From Vagococcus humatus (GTDB taxonomy: Bacteria > Bacillota > Bacilli > Lactobacillales > Vagococcaceae), in assembly GCF_003950325.1 (NCBI RefSeq), contig NZ_PXZH01000002.1, positions 248,001 to 312,000 of the forward strand: a stretch of DNA of 64,000 nt. The letters run 5' to 3'. The translations under genes were made by a program, and so were the position numbers. Under the pieces are notes generated by a model. That model saw only the letters and a list, made by a program, of their open reading frames with translations. It was not told where the DNA came from and did not search any database. Positions within the stretch are counted from its first letter, which is position 1; each line of letters opens with the position of its first letter. Shown here piece by piece: positions 35,566 through 44,679 of the stretch.

Positions 35566-36578
35566 ATGGGGAAAAAGAAAGCAACCATCAAAGATGTGGC
35601 AAATCTTTCAGGGGTATCAATTGCCACCGTTTCATTAATTTTAAATAATCAAAGTCATAAATTTAGTCCATCAACAGTGGATAAAGTATTGGCAGCTAAA
35701 GAAACATTAAATTATCAACCAAGCTATGTTGCTCAACAAATGATTACGAAAAAAACTAAAACAGTTGGATTAATTATTCCAGATATAACTAATCCTTTTT
35801 TTAGTACGTTAGTTAAAGGAATTGAATCCGTTTTATATCAAGATGATTTTGTAACGATTTTAGCTAATGCAGGCACAGATGAGTTAAAAGAAAGTAACTA
35901 TTTGAATGAATTAGCTAGACGGTCTGTAGATGGCTTTATTATTGCGAGTTCTGCTGTGTCTAATACAGAGATCAATCAAATATTAAGAGAGAAAAATAAA
36001 CCATTTATTGTGCTAGATCAAAAAAATCAGAAGGTTATAGTGATTCTGTTTTAACTGATGATTACACAGGAGGTCAACTAGCAGCTAAACATTTAATTGA
36101 TTTGGGACACACTAATTTGGCAGTGGTTGTACCTAATCATATGACCAGTAACATTGCTAAAAGACTGAAAGGTTTTCAAGAAGTAGTTAACGGTCACCGA
36201 TCTGTTACGTCCTTATTAGTTACAACAACTCTTTCAAAAGAAGGAGGCTATTTAGCTACTTCTGAAATTTTAGCTAGTGAGGCAACAGCTATTTTTGCAG
36301 TTAACGATGAATTAGCTATTGGTTTGTACCGAGGCATTAATGAAGCCGGCAAACGAATTCCGATTGATTATAGTGTGATTGGTTATGACAATATTGATAT
36401 GTGCGAGTATATGGAGCCTAAGTTAACAACTATCTCTCAACCAATTTTTGAGTTAGGTGAAACAGTTGCTCATTTGTTACTGGAAAGAATTGAACAACCT
36501 AATAAGCAGTGGGAGGAAAAAATGTTGCCTGTTCATTTAGTGAAAAGGTTTTCCACAAGGGGCTTGACGAAAAAATAA
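35566..36578 (+). pseudogene. rbsR: LacI-family ribose-type repressor, frameshifted in an A7 run
   Basis: The N-terminal half (HTH ATIKDVANLSGVSIATVS, then VGLIIPDITNPFFSTLVKG) is in one frame and stops at 36052-36054. The C-terminal half (from KSEGYSDSVL through GHTNLAVV, VIGYDNIDMCEYMEP and LVKRFSTRG) is in the next frame back. The change lies at seven A residues at 36020-36026: an eighth A would restore one uninterrupted LacI protein of 337 residues. The ATG at 35566 is preferred over GTG at 35557. It would sense ribose and bind the palindromes upstream of rbsK. It may be an assembly error, a true mutation, phase variation or slippage-expressed. Confidence 0.85.
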
Positions 36579-36597
36579 AAGTGTGCTATTTTATATT

Positions 36598-36625
36598 CAC
36601 AGAGTTAAAGCGTTTTAATTCTGTG
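36598..36625. promoter_or_regulatory. Putative RbsR operator 1
   Basis: A 28-base imperfect palindrome from CACAGA to TCTGTG with the LacI-family core TTAAAGCGTTTTAA. Confidence 0.6.
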
Positions 36626-36630
36626 GATTT

Positions 36631-36660
36631 AGCTTTCTAATAAGAGAGCTTATTATTTTT
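36631..36660 (+). terminator. Possible weak terminator after rbsR
   Basis: AGCTTTCT and AGAGAGCT pair around a four-base loop and are followed by TATTATTTTT. It could end the repressor transcript before rbsK. Confidence 0.45.
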
Positions 36661-36690
36661 ATTAAGTGTTAAAACGTTTTAATACTTAAT
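36661..36690. promoter_or_regulatory. Putative RbsR operator 2
   Basis: A 30-base palindrome with a single mismatched pair, centred on TTAAAACGTTTTAA. Its centre is 64 bases from operator 1. Confidence 0.65.
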
Positions 36691-36720
36691 AAAAGCAATA
36701 AAATATTTTTTTAAATAAAA

Positions 36721-36736
36721 ATTAAAACGTTTTAAT
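36721..36736. promoter_or_regulatory. Putative RbsR operator 3
   Basis: ATTAAAACGTTTTAAT is a perfect 16-base palindrome, 53 bases from operator 2 and directly before the rbsK ribosome-binding site. The same core also fits a CcpA cre site loosely. Confidence 0.65.
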
Positions 36737-36755
36737 AAGAAGGGATAGATCATAC

Positions 36756-37661
36756 ATGAATAAAGTAACGGTTATTGGAAGTCTGAATGTTGACACAACG
36801 ATTAAAGTGAAAGCAATGCCAAAGCCAGGTGAAACATTACATGCGAAAGAAGTATTTAATGCTGGAGGAGGAAAAGGAGCTAACCAAGCTATAGCCGCTG
36901 CTCGTTCAGGTGCAGACACTCACTTTATTGGAGCTTTAGGTAATGATAGCAATGGTCAGTACATGCAAGAATTAATGCGAAAAGATTCTGTTAATATTTC
37001 TCCTATTGCGATTAAATCAAAGGAAAGAACTGGAGAAGCTTATATCGTAGTAGATGAAGCTGGTGAGAACAGTATCATGGTTTATGCAGGAGCTAATATG
37101 GCGCTAACTCCCCAAGATGTTCAAGTTTCTGAGCAAGTAATTAAGGCAAGTGATTGGGTTATTAGCCAGTTTGAAAGTACAACAACTGCTACAGAAAAAG
37201 GTTTTGAATTAGCAAAACAACATGGAGTTAAAACCATTTTAAACCCAGCTCCAGCATTAGAAAATATTTCAGCAGACTTACTAGCTAAAACAGATGTGTT
37301 AATTCCTAATGAAACAGAAACAGAGATTATTACTGGAATCAAAATTAGTGATGAAGCGAGTTTGAAACAAGCAACAGATAAATTACATCAGTTAGGGGTT
37401 GAAGCAATCATCATTACATTAGGTAGTAAAGGTGCTTATTACGATGTTTTAGGTCAATCTGGTTTAGTTGATGCGTTTAAAGTGAAAGCAGTAGATACGA
37501 CAGGTGCCGGTGATACATTTATTGGAGCATTAAGTTCTGTTTTAAAAACCGATTTTTCTAATATCGAAGAAGCCATTCGTTACGGAAACAAGGCATCATC
37601 TTTAGCTGTTCAGCAATTTGGTGCACAACCATCTATTCCTTACAAAGAACAACTAAACTAA
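36756..37661 (+). CDS. rbsK: Ribokinase
   Basis: Phosphorylates D-ribose to ribose 5-phosphate with ATP. The 301-residue PfkB-family protein has the N-terminal VIGSLNVDTTIKV, the sugar-binding GGGKGANQAIAAARSG and the catalytic VDTTGAGDTFIGAL with its Asp base. It lies just after three palindromic operators and before rbsD, so it is the first structural gene of a ribose operon. Confidence 0.96.
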   Translation: MNKVTVIGSLNVDTTIKVKAMPKPGETLHAKEVFNAGGGKGANQAIAAARSGADTHFIGALGNDSNGQYMQELMRKDSVNISPIAIKSKERTGEAYIVVDEAGENSIMVYAGANMALTPQDVQVSEQVIKASDWVISQFESTTTATEKGFELAKQHGVKTILNPAPALENISADLLAKTDVLIPNETETEIITGIKISDEASLKQATDKLHQLGVEAIIITLGSKGAYYDVLGQSGLVDAFKVKAVDTTGAGDTFIGALSSVLKTDFSNIEEAIRYGNKASSLAVQQFGAQPSIPYKEQLN

Positions 37662-37693
37662 TAATAAAATTCATATAGAAAAGGATGTTCAAC

Positions 37694-38089
37694 ATGAAAA
37701 AAACACCAGTTATTAATTCAGATATTTCAAGAGTAATTTCTCAAATGGGTCATTTTGACAAATTAAGTATTGGAGATGCTGGCATGCCAGTTCCTATGAC
37801 CACTGAAAAAATTGATTTAGCTGTTACTAATGGTTTACCAAGTTTTATGGATGTGTTAGCCAATGTGGTAGAAGAATTAGAAGTACAATCAATTATTTTA
37901 GCTGAAGAAATTAAAGTGCAAAATCCTAAAGTCCTTGAGGAAATCAAAGAATTAATGCCAAAAACACCGATTGACTTTGTGCAGCATGAGGAAATGAAGC
38001 AAGACTTGAATAATTGTCATGCTTTTATTCGCACAGGAGAAATGACTCCTTATGCTAATATCATTTTAGTTAGTGGAGTAGTCTTTTAA
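37694..38089 (+). CDS. rbsD: D-ribose pyranase
   Basis: Interconverts the beta-pyranose and beta-furanose forms of ribose so that ribokinase can use it. With the ATG at 37694 (AAAGGA 8 bases before) it has 131 residues, the usual size, and starts [32 protein letters not shown] holds the catalytic His and Asp; the C-terminal [17 protein letters not shown] is canonical. Its presence means that unphosphorylated ribose is expected in the cytosol. Confidence 0.95.
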   Translation: MKKTPVINSDISRVISQMGHFDKLSIGDAGMPVPMTTEKIDLAVTNGLPSFMDVLANVVEELEVQSIILAEEIKVQNPKVLEEIKELMPKTPIDFVQHEEMKQDLNNCHAFIRTGEMTPYANIILVSGVVF

Positions 38090-38122
38090 TAAGTAATCAG
38101 TCAAAAGAAAGAGGGATAATAA

Positions 38123-39463
38123 GTGAGCCATGATGTCCAACAATTAGCTATGAGTTTAGGCGGTTTAGATAATATTAATCAGCTAGATGTTTGTAGCACT
38201 CGCTTACGTGTTAAATTAAATCGAAATTTAACCGAAGAAGAAATCTTAAATGGAAAAAATTTAACCAATGTTCAATACTTTTTAACCTTGAGTGATCATG
38301 TAGAAGTTATTTTGAAAGAAAATATTTTAACTGTATATGAAGAGCTTAACCAAGCTTTGCATGAAAAAACAGGTGAGAAAAAGAAAGCCAATCCAGTTGA
38401 AAAATTATTTGCTTTAATTTCTGAAATTTTTATGCCGATTATTCCGTTGTTTGCCGGATCAGGAATTTTAAAAGGACTAGTTGTATTAGCCACAACATTT
38501 GGTTGGTTAAGTGAGTCTAGCGGAACTTACGCTATTTTATCGGCTGCTTCTAATGCTGTGTTTTATTTTCTACCAATCTTTTTAGCCTTTTCTTCTGCTA
38601 AAACATTTAAAGTAAATGGTTATATTGCAGGAGTAATTGCAGCTGCGTTAATTGAACCAAACATTGCTAATTTATTAGCAGGTGATGGTAAAACGTTAAC
38701 TCATTTCTTTGGAGCTCCAGTTGTATTGATGCAGTACACCTCAACGGTTATACCTGCCATTTTAGCAATCTTTTTCTATTCTTATATTGAAAGATTCTTA
38801 AAAAAACATATTGCAGAAAACATGCAATTGGTATTTGTTCCGTTGTTGTCACTTGTGATAACTGTTCCGTTGACGTTAATGCTATTTGGGCCAGCAGGTG
38901 TTTACATAGGTGAAGGATTAGCTGCGGCTATCACTTGGATGTTAAACGTGAATGGTCTAATCAGTGGGGCATTGATTGCAGGTTTTTGGAATGTACTGGT
39001 TATTTTTGGTATGCAGTGGGCAGTTAATCCAGTCATGATTGCTAATATTTCTCAATCGGGATTTGATTACATTGTTCCTTTAACAGGAGCAGCCAATTTT
39101 GGGATGGCCGGTGCAGCACTAGGTGTATTTTTAAGAAGTAAAGGTGCTCGTAATAAATCACTAGCAGGATCAGCTTTTGCTTCTATTTTACTAGCAGGGG
39201 TTACAGAACCAACTGTTTATGGAATCGCAATTCCTTTAAAGAAACCTTTCATTGCAGCTTGTATTGGAGCAGCTTGTGGCGGTGCTGTTATGGGATTTGC
39301 TCGGGTAAAAGCAATTGCCTTTGTATTTGGTAGTTTGACTACGTTACCAGCTTTTATTTCAGGCACATTTTTCTGGTATGTAGCTGGACTAGTTGTTAGT
39401 GTGTTAGTAGCCATGTTTATTACCTTAACTGTTGGCTTTGATGAAAGTTTATTGCCAGAATAA
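38123..39463 (+). CDS. PTS EIIBC component, glucose/beta-glucoside superfamily
   Basis: A 446-residue PTS permease. The EIIB domain (residues 1-80) carries the phosphorylated Cys24 in LDVCSTRLRVKL. The EIIC domain (about 95-440) has roughly ten helices and ends with GVTEPTVYGIAIPLKKPF, the substrate-site signature. No EIIA is fused or adjacent, so it must borrow one. It starts with GTG behind AGAGGG and is the last gene after rbsK and rbsD. That is unusual, since a PTS would deliver a phosphorylated sugar. The substrate is unknown: ribose, a riboside or a relative. Confidence 0.88.
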   Translation: MSHDVQQLAMSLGGLDNINQLDVCSTRLRVKLNRNLTEEEILNGKNLTNVQYFLTLSDHVEVILKENILTVYEELNQALHEKTGEKKKANPVEKLFALISEIFMPIIPLFAGSGILKGLVVLATTFGWLSESSGTYAILSAASNAVFYFLPIFLAFSSAKTFKVNGYIAGVIAAALIEPNIANLLAGDGKTLTHFFGAPVVLMQYTSTVIPAILAIFFYSYIERFLKKHIAENMQLVFVPLLSLVITVPLTLMLFGPAGVYIGEGLAAAITWMLNVNGLISGALIAGFWNVLVIFGMQWAVNPVMIANISQSGFDYIVPLTGAANFGMAGAALGVFLRSKGARNKSLAGSAFASILLAGVTEPTVYGIAIPLKKPFIAACIGAACGGAVMGFARVKAIAFVFGSLTTLPAFISGTFFWYVAGLVVSVLVAMFITLTVGFDESLLPE

Positions 39464-39480
39464 GGCTAAGAGAGACGTTT

Positions 39481-39512
39481 AAAGAGAGTAGAGCAATCTA
39501 CTCTCTTTTTTA
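39481..39512 (+). terminator. Rho-independent terminator of the ribose-type operon
   Basis: AAAGAGAGTAGA and TCTACTCTCTTT pair around a four-base loop, with a T-run. Confidence 0.9.
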
Positions 39513-39613
39513 TTTGGTTTTTTTTAGCTAAATTAAAATCAACTTGCAAAATAAACAAGAATGTTTTACTTTTAAACTAGAAGTCCTTGGAATAAGTAAA
39601 GAGGAGAAAAAGA

Positions 39614-40261
39614 ATGGTTAAAAAAACAATGAGACCCCCTAAGTATCAATTAATTGCAGTAGATATTGCAGAGCGAATTGTGGAAAATCGTTACCGGGTT
39701 GGTGATAAGTTATATGCTAGATCAACCTTGGCTAGTACATATGGTGTTTCGCCAGAAACTGCTCGGAAAGCGATTAGTGTCTTGGTTGATTTAGATATTG
39801 TTGAAGTTAAGCATGGAAGTGGTGCTTTTATTTCATCTAAAGAAAAAGCACAAGAATTTATTGAGCTATATCAAGATGTTAGTACAATTCAAGATATTAA
39901 AACCGATATTCTTAGTAGTGTGACTAAGCAACAAGAAGAATTAGTTAATTTAACTAATTTATTAGATAGATTAGTCGATCAAACCAAGCATGCTAATCGT
40001 TTAAATTTATTTACTCCTTTTGAGTTAACTCTAACTAAAGAGGCAGAACACTTAAAACAAACAGTTAAAGATATTAATTTTTGGCAACAAACTGGTGCTA
40101 CCATTATTGCTATTCAACAACAGAAAGATTTAATTCTATCTCCAGGTCCTTATGCAGTTTTAGAAGAAGGGGATACGGTGTTTTTTATAGGCAATGAGTT
40201 AAGTTATCAACGAGTGCAAAATTTATTTTACCCTAAAACAAATGAAAATAAAGAGAAATAA
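39614..40261 (+). CDS. busR: GntR/RCK_C regulator BusR (c-di-AMP-responsive)
   Basis: A 215-residue repressor. The GntR winged HTH is at about residues 10-78 (YQLIAVDIAERIVENRYRVGDKL..SPETARKAI), a coiled linker at about 80-130, and an RCK_C (TrkA-C) domain at about 135-205 that in BusR binds cyclic di-AMP. The domain order is that of BusR of streptococci and lactococci, and the busA genes follow. Known BusR represses glycine betaine import when c-di-AMP is high. AGAGGAGA precedes the ATG. Confidence 0.9.
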   Translation: MVKKTMRPPKYQLIAVDIAERIVENRYRVGDKLYARSTLASTYGVSPETARKAISVLVDLDIVEVKHGSGAFISSKEKAQEFIELYQDVSTIQDIKTDILSSVTKQQEELVNLTNLLDRLVDQTKHANRLNLFTPFELTLTKEAEHLKQTVKDINFWQQTGATIIAIQQQKDLILSPGPYAVLEEGDTVFFIGNELSYQRVQNLFYPKTNENKEK

Positions 40262-40295
40262 AAGATGCATTTTCTGAAAATCATCTTTTATTTTC

Positions 40296-40340
40296 TTGAC
40301 AAAAGTGACCACATTGTATTAACATAGTGTGGTCACTTTT
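40296..40340. promoter_or_regulatory. busAA promoter with overlapping BusR operator 1
   Basis: TTGACA at 40296 is overlapped by AGTGACCA (40304-40311), which is mirrored by TGGTCACT (40330-40337), 18 bases apart. A TAACAT-type -10 lies between the arms. Binding would block the promoter. The same palindrome followed by Ts could also end the busR transcript. Confidence 0.6.
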
Positions 40341-40387
40341 TTATAAGGAAAGATAAGTGACTGTGAATGATCTATTTTTTTAAATAA

Positions 40388-40420
40388 AGTGACCATTCTT
40401 TTTATTATAGAGTGGTCAGT
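40388..40420. promoter_or_regulatory. BusR operator 2
   Basis: AGTGACCA (40388-40395) and TGGTCAGT (40413-40420), 17 bases apart and 83-84 bases downstream of operator 1, just before busAA. Confidence 0.55.
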
Positions 40421-40460
40421 TTATTTTAAATGAAATATGGAAAACAGAAAGGGGAATTGG

Positions 40461-41657
40461 ATGACAAAAGTTCAAGTCAAACATTTAACTAAAATTTTTG
40501 GTAAAAAAACTCAACAGGCACTGGAGTTAGTTCAACGTCATGAATCTAAAACAGATATTTTAAAAAGAACAGGGGCGACTGTAGGAGTTTATGATGCCAA
40601 TTTTGAAGTTAAAGAAGGCGAAATTTTTGTAATTATGGGTCTTTCTGGTAGCGGAAAGTCGACGTTAATTCGTTTATTAAATCGATTGATTGAACCAACT
40701 TTTGGTGAAATCTATATAGATGGTTTAAATATTAGTGAATTGGATGCTAAGGAGTTAAGAGAAGTTAGACGGGAAAAAATGAGTATGGTGTTTCAAAATT
40801 TTGGTTTATTCCCACATCGCACTATTTTAGAAAATACTGAATATGGTTTAGAGATTAAAGGGATTGAAAAAGAAGAACGAACCAAATTGGCAGAAAAAGC
40901 GTTAGAAAATTCTGGTTTGTTGTCCTTTAAGGATCAATATCCTAATCAATTATCTGGAGGTATGCAGCAACGAGTTGGCTTAGCTAGAGCCTTAGCTAAT
41001 AATCCAGAGATACTATTAATGGATGAGGCATTTTCAGCTTTAGATCCATTAATCAGAAGACAAATGCAAGATGAGTTGCTTGATTTACAGGCTAACTTGA
41101 AAAAAACCATTATCTTTATTACCCATGATTTAAATGAAGCATTAAGATTAGGAGACCGAATTGCTTTAATGAAAGACGGTCATATTATGCAAATTGGTAC
41201 AGGTGAAGAAATTTTAACTAACCCTGCCAATGATTATGTTAAAACATTTGTTGAAGATGTAGACCGGTCAAAAGTGTTAACAGCTGAAAATATTATGATT
41301 CCAGCTATTACTACTAATGTAGAAGTAGATGGCCCAAACGTTGCGTTGACTAAAATGCGACAAGAACGTGTCAGTATGTTGTTAGCAGTAAATAAACAAC
41401 GTGAGCTGGAAGGGATTATTACAGCGGATCAAGCCTTAAATGCTCGGAGAAAAGGACAGAAATTAACAGAATGTGTGGAAAAAAATGTCGTCACTATTCC
41501 TAAAGATTTATTGATAAGCGATATTTTTCCTCTAATTCATGATGCTAAAACGCCTTTAGCAGTTACAGATGAAGATAAACTATTAGGGGTAGTGATTAGA
41601 GGAAGTGTTCTAGAAGCCTTAGCAGACTCTACAGAGCAGGAGGTAACTTATGCCTAA
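40461..41657 (+). CDS. busAA: Glycine betaine ABC transporter ATPase with CBS domains
   Basis: A 398-residue OpuAA/BusAA-type ATPase. Walker A is GLSGSGKST, the signature motif [15 protein letters not shown], Walker [13 protein letters not shown] and the switch ITHD. C-terminal tandem CBS domains (about 275-395) gate the transporter by ionic strength in OpuA. The ATG at 40461 (AAAGGGG before it) is preferred over an earlier ATG at 40437. Its end overlaps busAB by eight bases. Confidence 0.95.
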   Translation: MTKVQVKHLTKIFGKKTQQALELVQRHESKTDILKRTGATVGVYDANFEVKEGEIFVIMGLSGSGKSTLIRLLNRLIEPTFGEIYIDGLNISELDAKELREVRREKMSMVFQNFGLFPHRTILENTEYGLEIKGIEKEERTKLAEKALENSGLLSFKDQYPNQLSGGMQQRVGLARALANNPEILLMDEAFSALDPLIRRQMQDELLDLQANLKKTIIFITHDLNEALRLGDRIALMKDGHIMQIGTGEEILTNPANDYVKTFVEDVDRSKVLTAENIMIPAITTNVEVDGPNVALTKMRQERVSMLLAVNKQRELEGIITADQALNARRKGQKLTECVEKNVVTIPKDLLISDIFPLIHDAKTPLAVTDEDKLLGVVIRGSVLEALADSTEQEVTYA

Positions 41658-43365
41658 GATATTAACGACACAATTACCTGTAGCAGACTGGGTTGAAAGC
41701 GGAACGGATTGGTTGACTAATCATTTTAGTCGTGGTTTTCATGGGTTACAAGTAGGTGGACAGGCTATAATGGATAGTTTAACTAGTGTATTATTACTAG
41801 TACCAGGACTTATTTGGATTGGTTTACTAACAGTAGCCGCTTATAATTTATCCCGAAAAAAAAGCTTAACTTTATTTACTTTCTTTGGGTTATTATTTAT
41901 TTACAATCAAGGGCTATGGCCAGAGCTGATGAATACTGTGACATTAGTATTTATTGCTAGTTTTTTATCGATTATTATAGGAATTCCTTTAGGGATTTTA
42001 ATGGCTAAAAGTCAAAAAGCTCAAAGTATCATTACCCCTATTTTAGACTTTATGCAAACTATGCCTGGATTTGTTTACTTGATTCCAGCAGTTGCCTTTT
42101 TTGGTATTGGAATGGTGCCAGGTGTGTTTGCCTCAATTATTTTTGCATTACCTCCTATTGTTCGGTTTACGAATTTAGGAATTAGACAAGTACCAAAAGA
42201 ATTAGTAGAAACCTCTGATTCTTTTGGGGGAACAGCGTGGCAAAAACTAATTAAGTTAGAACTTCCTTTAGCGAAAAAAACTATTTTAGCTGGTATGAAC
42301 CAAACCACTATGTTAGCCTTATCTATGGTCGTGATTGCTTCGATGATTGGAGCACCTGGTCTAGGTAGAGGAGTGCTTTCTTCTTTACAACGGGCACAAG
42401 TAGGAAATGGTTTTGTTAATGGTTTAGCTTTAGTTATTTTAGCCATTATTATGGACCGATTTACCCAAAGTTTAAACCGAGAACCTAGTCACACGCCTAG
42501 TCGTTTTTCATGGAAACAAAAAGTAAGTATGAGTTTGTTAGTGATAGCTGTTTTATTTGGGGGAACATTTGGTTACCGCTATATTGCTAAAGAAGAAGCC
42601 AAAGGCGAAGTTAATTTGGCTTATGTGGAATGGGATACAGAAGTTGCTTCTACTCATGTGGTAGGTGAGGTATTAAAAGAATTAGGCTATCATGTAAATG
42701 TTACGCCACTTGATAATGCGATTATGTGGCAATCGGTAGCCAAAGGTGAAAGTGACGGAATGGTAGCAGCTTGGTTACCTAATACCCATGAAGCACAGTT
42801 TAAAAAGTATCAACATCAAGTCGATCATTTAGGTAGAAATTTAAAAGGAGCTAAGGTTGGATTAGCAGTTCCTAGCTATATGAAAGTTAATAGTATTGCT
42901 GATTTAAAACAAGAAGCGAATCAAAAAATAATTGGGATTGAGCCAGGAGCTGGTGTAGTAGCAGCTGCAGAGAGAACGTTAAAAGCTTATCCTAATTTAA
43001 AAGATTGGCAATTAGAAACTTCTTCATCTGGCGCTATGACAGTGGCTGTAGATAAAGCAATCAAAGAAAAGAAACCCATTGTTTTTACAGGCTGGTCTCC
43101 TCATTGGATGTTTGCTAAATATGAGTTGAAATACTTAGAAGATCCTAAACAAGCAATGGGTAGTGGTGAAGAAATTCATACGATTGCAAGAAAAGGATTA
43201 AAAGAAGAATTGCCAGAAGTTTACCAAGTGTTAAAGAAATTTAACTGGTCAAAAGGTGATATGGAAAGTGTCATGTTAGAGATTAATCAAGGGAAAGATC
43301 CTAAACAGGCAGCAAAAGAATGGATATCCCAACATCCAAAACAAGTGGATAAATGGATAGAGTAA
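41650..43365 (+). CDS. busAB: Glycine betaine ABC permease fused to substrate-binding protein
   Basis: A 571-residue fusion. The N-terminal permease (about residues 50-290, with the EAA-type loop [20 protein letters not shown]) is followed by an OpuAC-type binding domain (about 315-570) with the aromatic-cage segments [12 protein letters not shown] and [14 protein letters not shown]. This is the BusAB/OpuABC layout: two copies with two BusAA make the osmotically activated betaine importer. Translationally coupled to busAA; a terminator follows. Confidence 0.95.
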   Translation: MPKILTTQLPVADWVESGTDWLTNHFSRGFHGLQVGGQAIMDSLTSVLLLVPGLIWIGLLTVAAYNLSRKKSLTLFTFFGLLFIYNQGLWPELMNTVTLVFIASFLSIIIGIPLGILMAKSQKAQSIITPILDFMQTMPGFVYLIPAVAFFGIGMVPGVFASIIFALPPIVRFTNLGIRQVPKELVETSDSFGGTAWQKLIKLELPLAKKTILAGMNQTTMLALSMVVIASMIGAPGLGRGVLSSLQRAQVGNGFVNGLALVILAIIMDRFTQSLNREPSHTPSRFSWKQKVSMSLLVIAVLFGGTFGYRYIAKEEAKGEVNLAYVEWDTEVASTHVVGEVLKELGYHVNVTPLDNAIMWQSVAKGESDGMVAAWLPNTHEAQFKKYQHQVDHLGRNLKGAKVGLAVPSYMKVNSIADLKQEANQKIIGIEPGAGVVAAAERTLKAYPNLKDWQLETSSSGAMTVAVDKAIKEKKPIVFTGWSPHWMFAKYELKYLEDPKQAMGSGEEIHTIARKGLKEELPEVYQVLKKFNWSKGDMESVMLEINQGKDPKQAAKEWISQHPKQVDKWIE

Positions 43366-43371
43366 CGAAAG

Positions 43372-43404
43372 AAACACGCTAAAAATTCATTAGCGTGTTT
43401 TTTG
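43372..43404 (+). terminator. Rho-independent terminator of the bus operon
   Basis: Perfect arms AAACACGCTAA and TTAGCGTGTTT with a T-run. Confidence 0.9.
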
Positions 43405-43503
43405 TTTTAAATAAGTCTAAAAAAAAGAAAAATAACTGCTTAATTAAATAAGGATATGTTACTATTTAGTTACTAAAATTAGATAGAAAGTAGACGTGTG
43501 TAT

Positions 43504-44679
43504 ATGACAATCGGAATTGATAAATTAAATTTTTATACCCCTAATGTATATGTAGATCAAGTAAAACTAGCACTGGCTCGTCAGGAAGATCCTGCTAAAT
43601 TTACAATCGGGATTGGTCAAGAAAAAATGGCTATAAACCCGCTAAGTCAAGATATTGTCAGTATGGGAGCTAATGCAGCTTATCCTATTTTAGAAGAGAC
43701 AGATTTAAATCAAATTGATTTAGTTATTTTAGCAACAGAGTCAGGTATGGATGCTTCTAAATCTGGGGCAACAACTATCCACCACTTATTAAATATTCAA
43801 CCTTTTGCACGTGCCATTGAAATCAAGCAAGCTTGTTATAGTGCAACAGCTGGTATTATGATGGCTAGAGATTATGTAGCCGCTCATCCAGGCAGAAAAG
43901 CTTTGGTTATTGGTTCTGATATTGCTCGTTATGGACTAAATACTCCAGGTGAGGTAACTCAGGGAGCAGGAGCAGTTGCTATGTTAATTAGCGAACAACC
44001 AAGAATTTTAGCTTTAGAACAAGCTAGTACTATGTACACTTCTGATATTTATGATTTTTGGCGACCGGTTTATTCAGATACTGCTTTTGTAGATGGAAAA
44101 TATTCTAATCAAGCCTATGTTCATGTCTTTGAACAGGTTTATCAGAAATATTGTGAGGATCATCAAAGAACTTTGGCAGATTTCTCTGCAATATGTTTCC
44201 ATTTACCTTATTCTAAAATGGGGAAAAAAGCGTTAAAAGTAATTTTAGAAGAAGTTTCTGAAGCCAAACAAGCTAGTCTTTTAGCTCGCTATGAAGAAAG
44301 TATTCAATATACTAAACAAATTGGTAATATTTATACTGGCTCCTTGTATTTAGGACTATGTTCTTTATTAGACAATAGTTCTCAGTTAAAAGCAGGAGAT
44401 AAACTAGGATTCTTTAGTTATGGTTCAGGTGCAGTAGGAGAGTTTTTTGTAGGAAAACTGCAAGATGGCTACACAAATCATTTAATGACTAACCAGCAGC
44501 AAGAGTTACTAGCCAGTCGCCATGAACTAAGTATCCCTGTATATGAGGAGTTATTTGAAACAGCTTTAGTCACAGATGGTTCTCATCAATCCGTTCATTC
44601 TGAATTAGATAAAGGGACTTTTCAACTAGATTATTTAGACAATCATCAACGTTTTTATAAAAAGATGGAGGCTGAGTAA
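43504..44679 (+). CDS. mvaS: Hydroxymethylglutaryl-CoA synthase
   Basis: Condenses acetoacetyl-CoA and acetyl-CoA to HMG-CoA in the mevalonate route to isoprenoids. About 391 residues. The catalytic Cys is in IKQACYSATAG, and DFWRPVY, FHLPYSKMGKKA (catalytic His) and GSGAVGEFF match Gram-positive MvaS. An early Glu in the N-terminal half completes the site. The ATG at 43504 fits the family start MTIGIDKLNFYTP better than the GTG at 43498. The thiolase gene starts on the base after its stop. Confidence 0.95.
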   Translation: MTIGIDKLNFYTPNVYVDQVKLALARQEDPAKFTIGIGQEKMAINPLSQDIVSMGANAAYPILEETDLNQIDLVILATESGMDASKSGATTIHHLLNIQPFARAIEIKQACYSATAGIMMARDYVAAHPGRKALVIGSDIARYGLNTPGEVTQGAGAVAMLISEQPRILALEQASTMYTSDIYDFWRPVYSDTAFVDGKYSNQAYVHVFEQVYQKYCEDHQRTLADFSAICFHLPYSKMGKKALKVILEEVSEAKQASLLARYEESIQYTKQIGNIYTGSLYLGLCSLLDNSSQLKAGDKLGFFSYGSGAVGEFFVGKLQDGYTNHLMTNQQQELLASRHELSIPVYEELFETALVTDGSHQSVHSELDKGTFQLDYLDNHQRFYKKMEAE

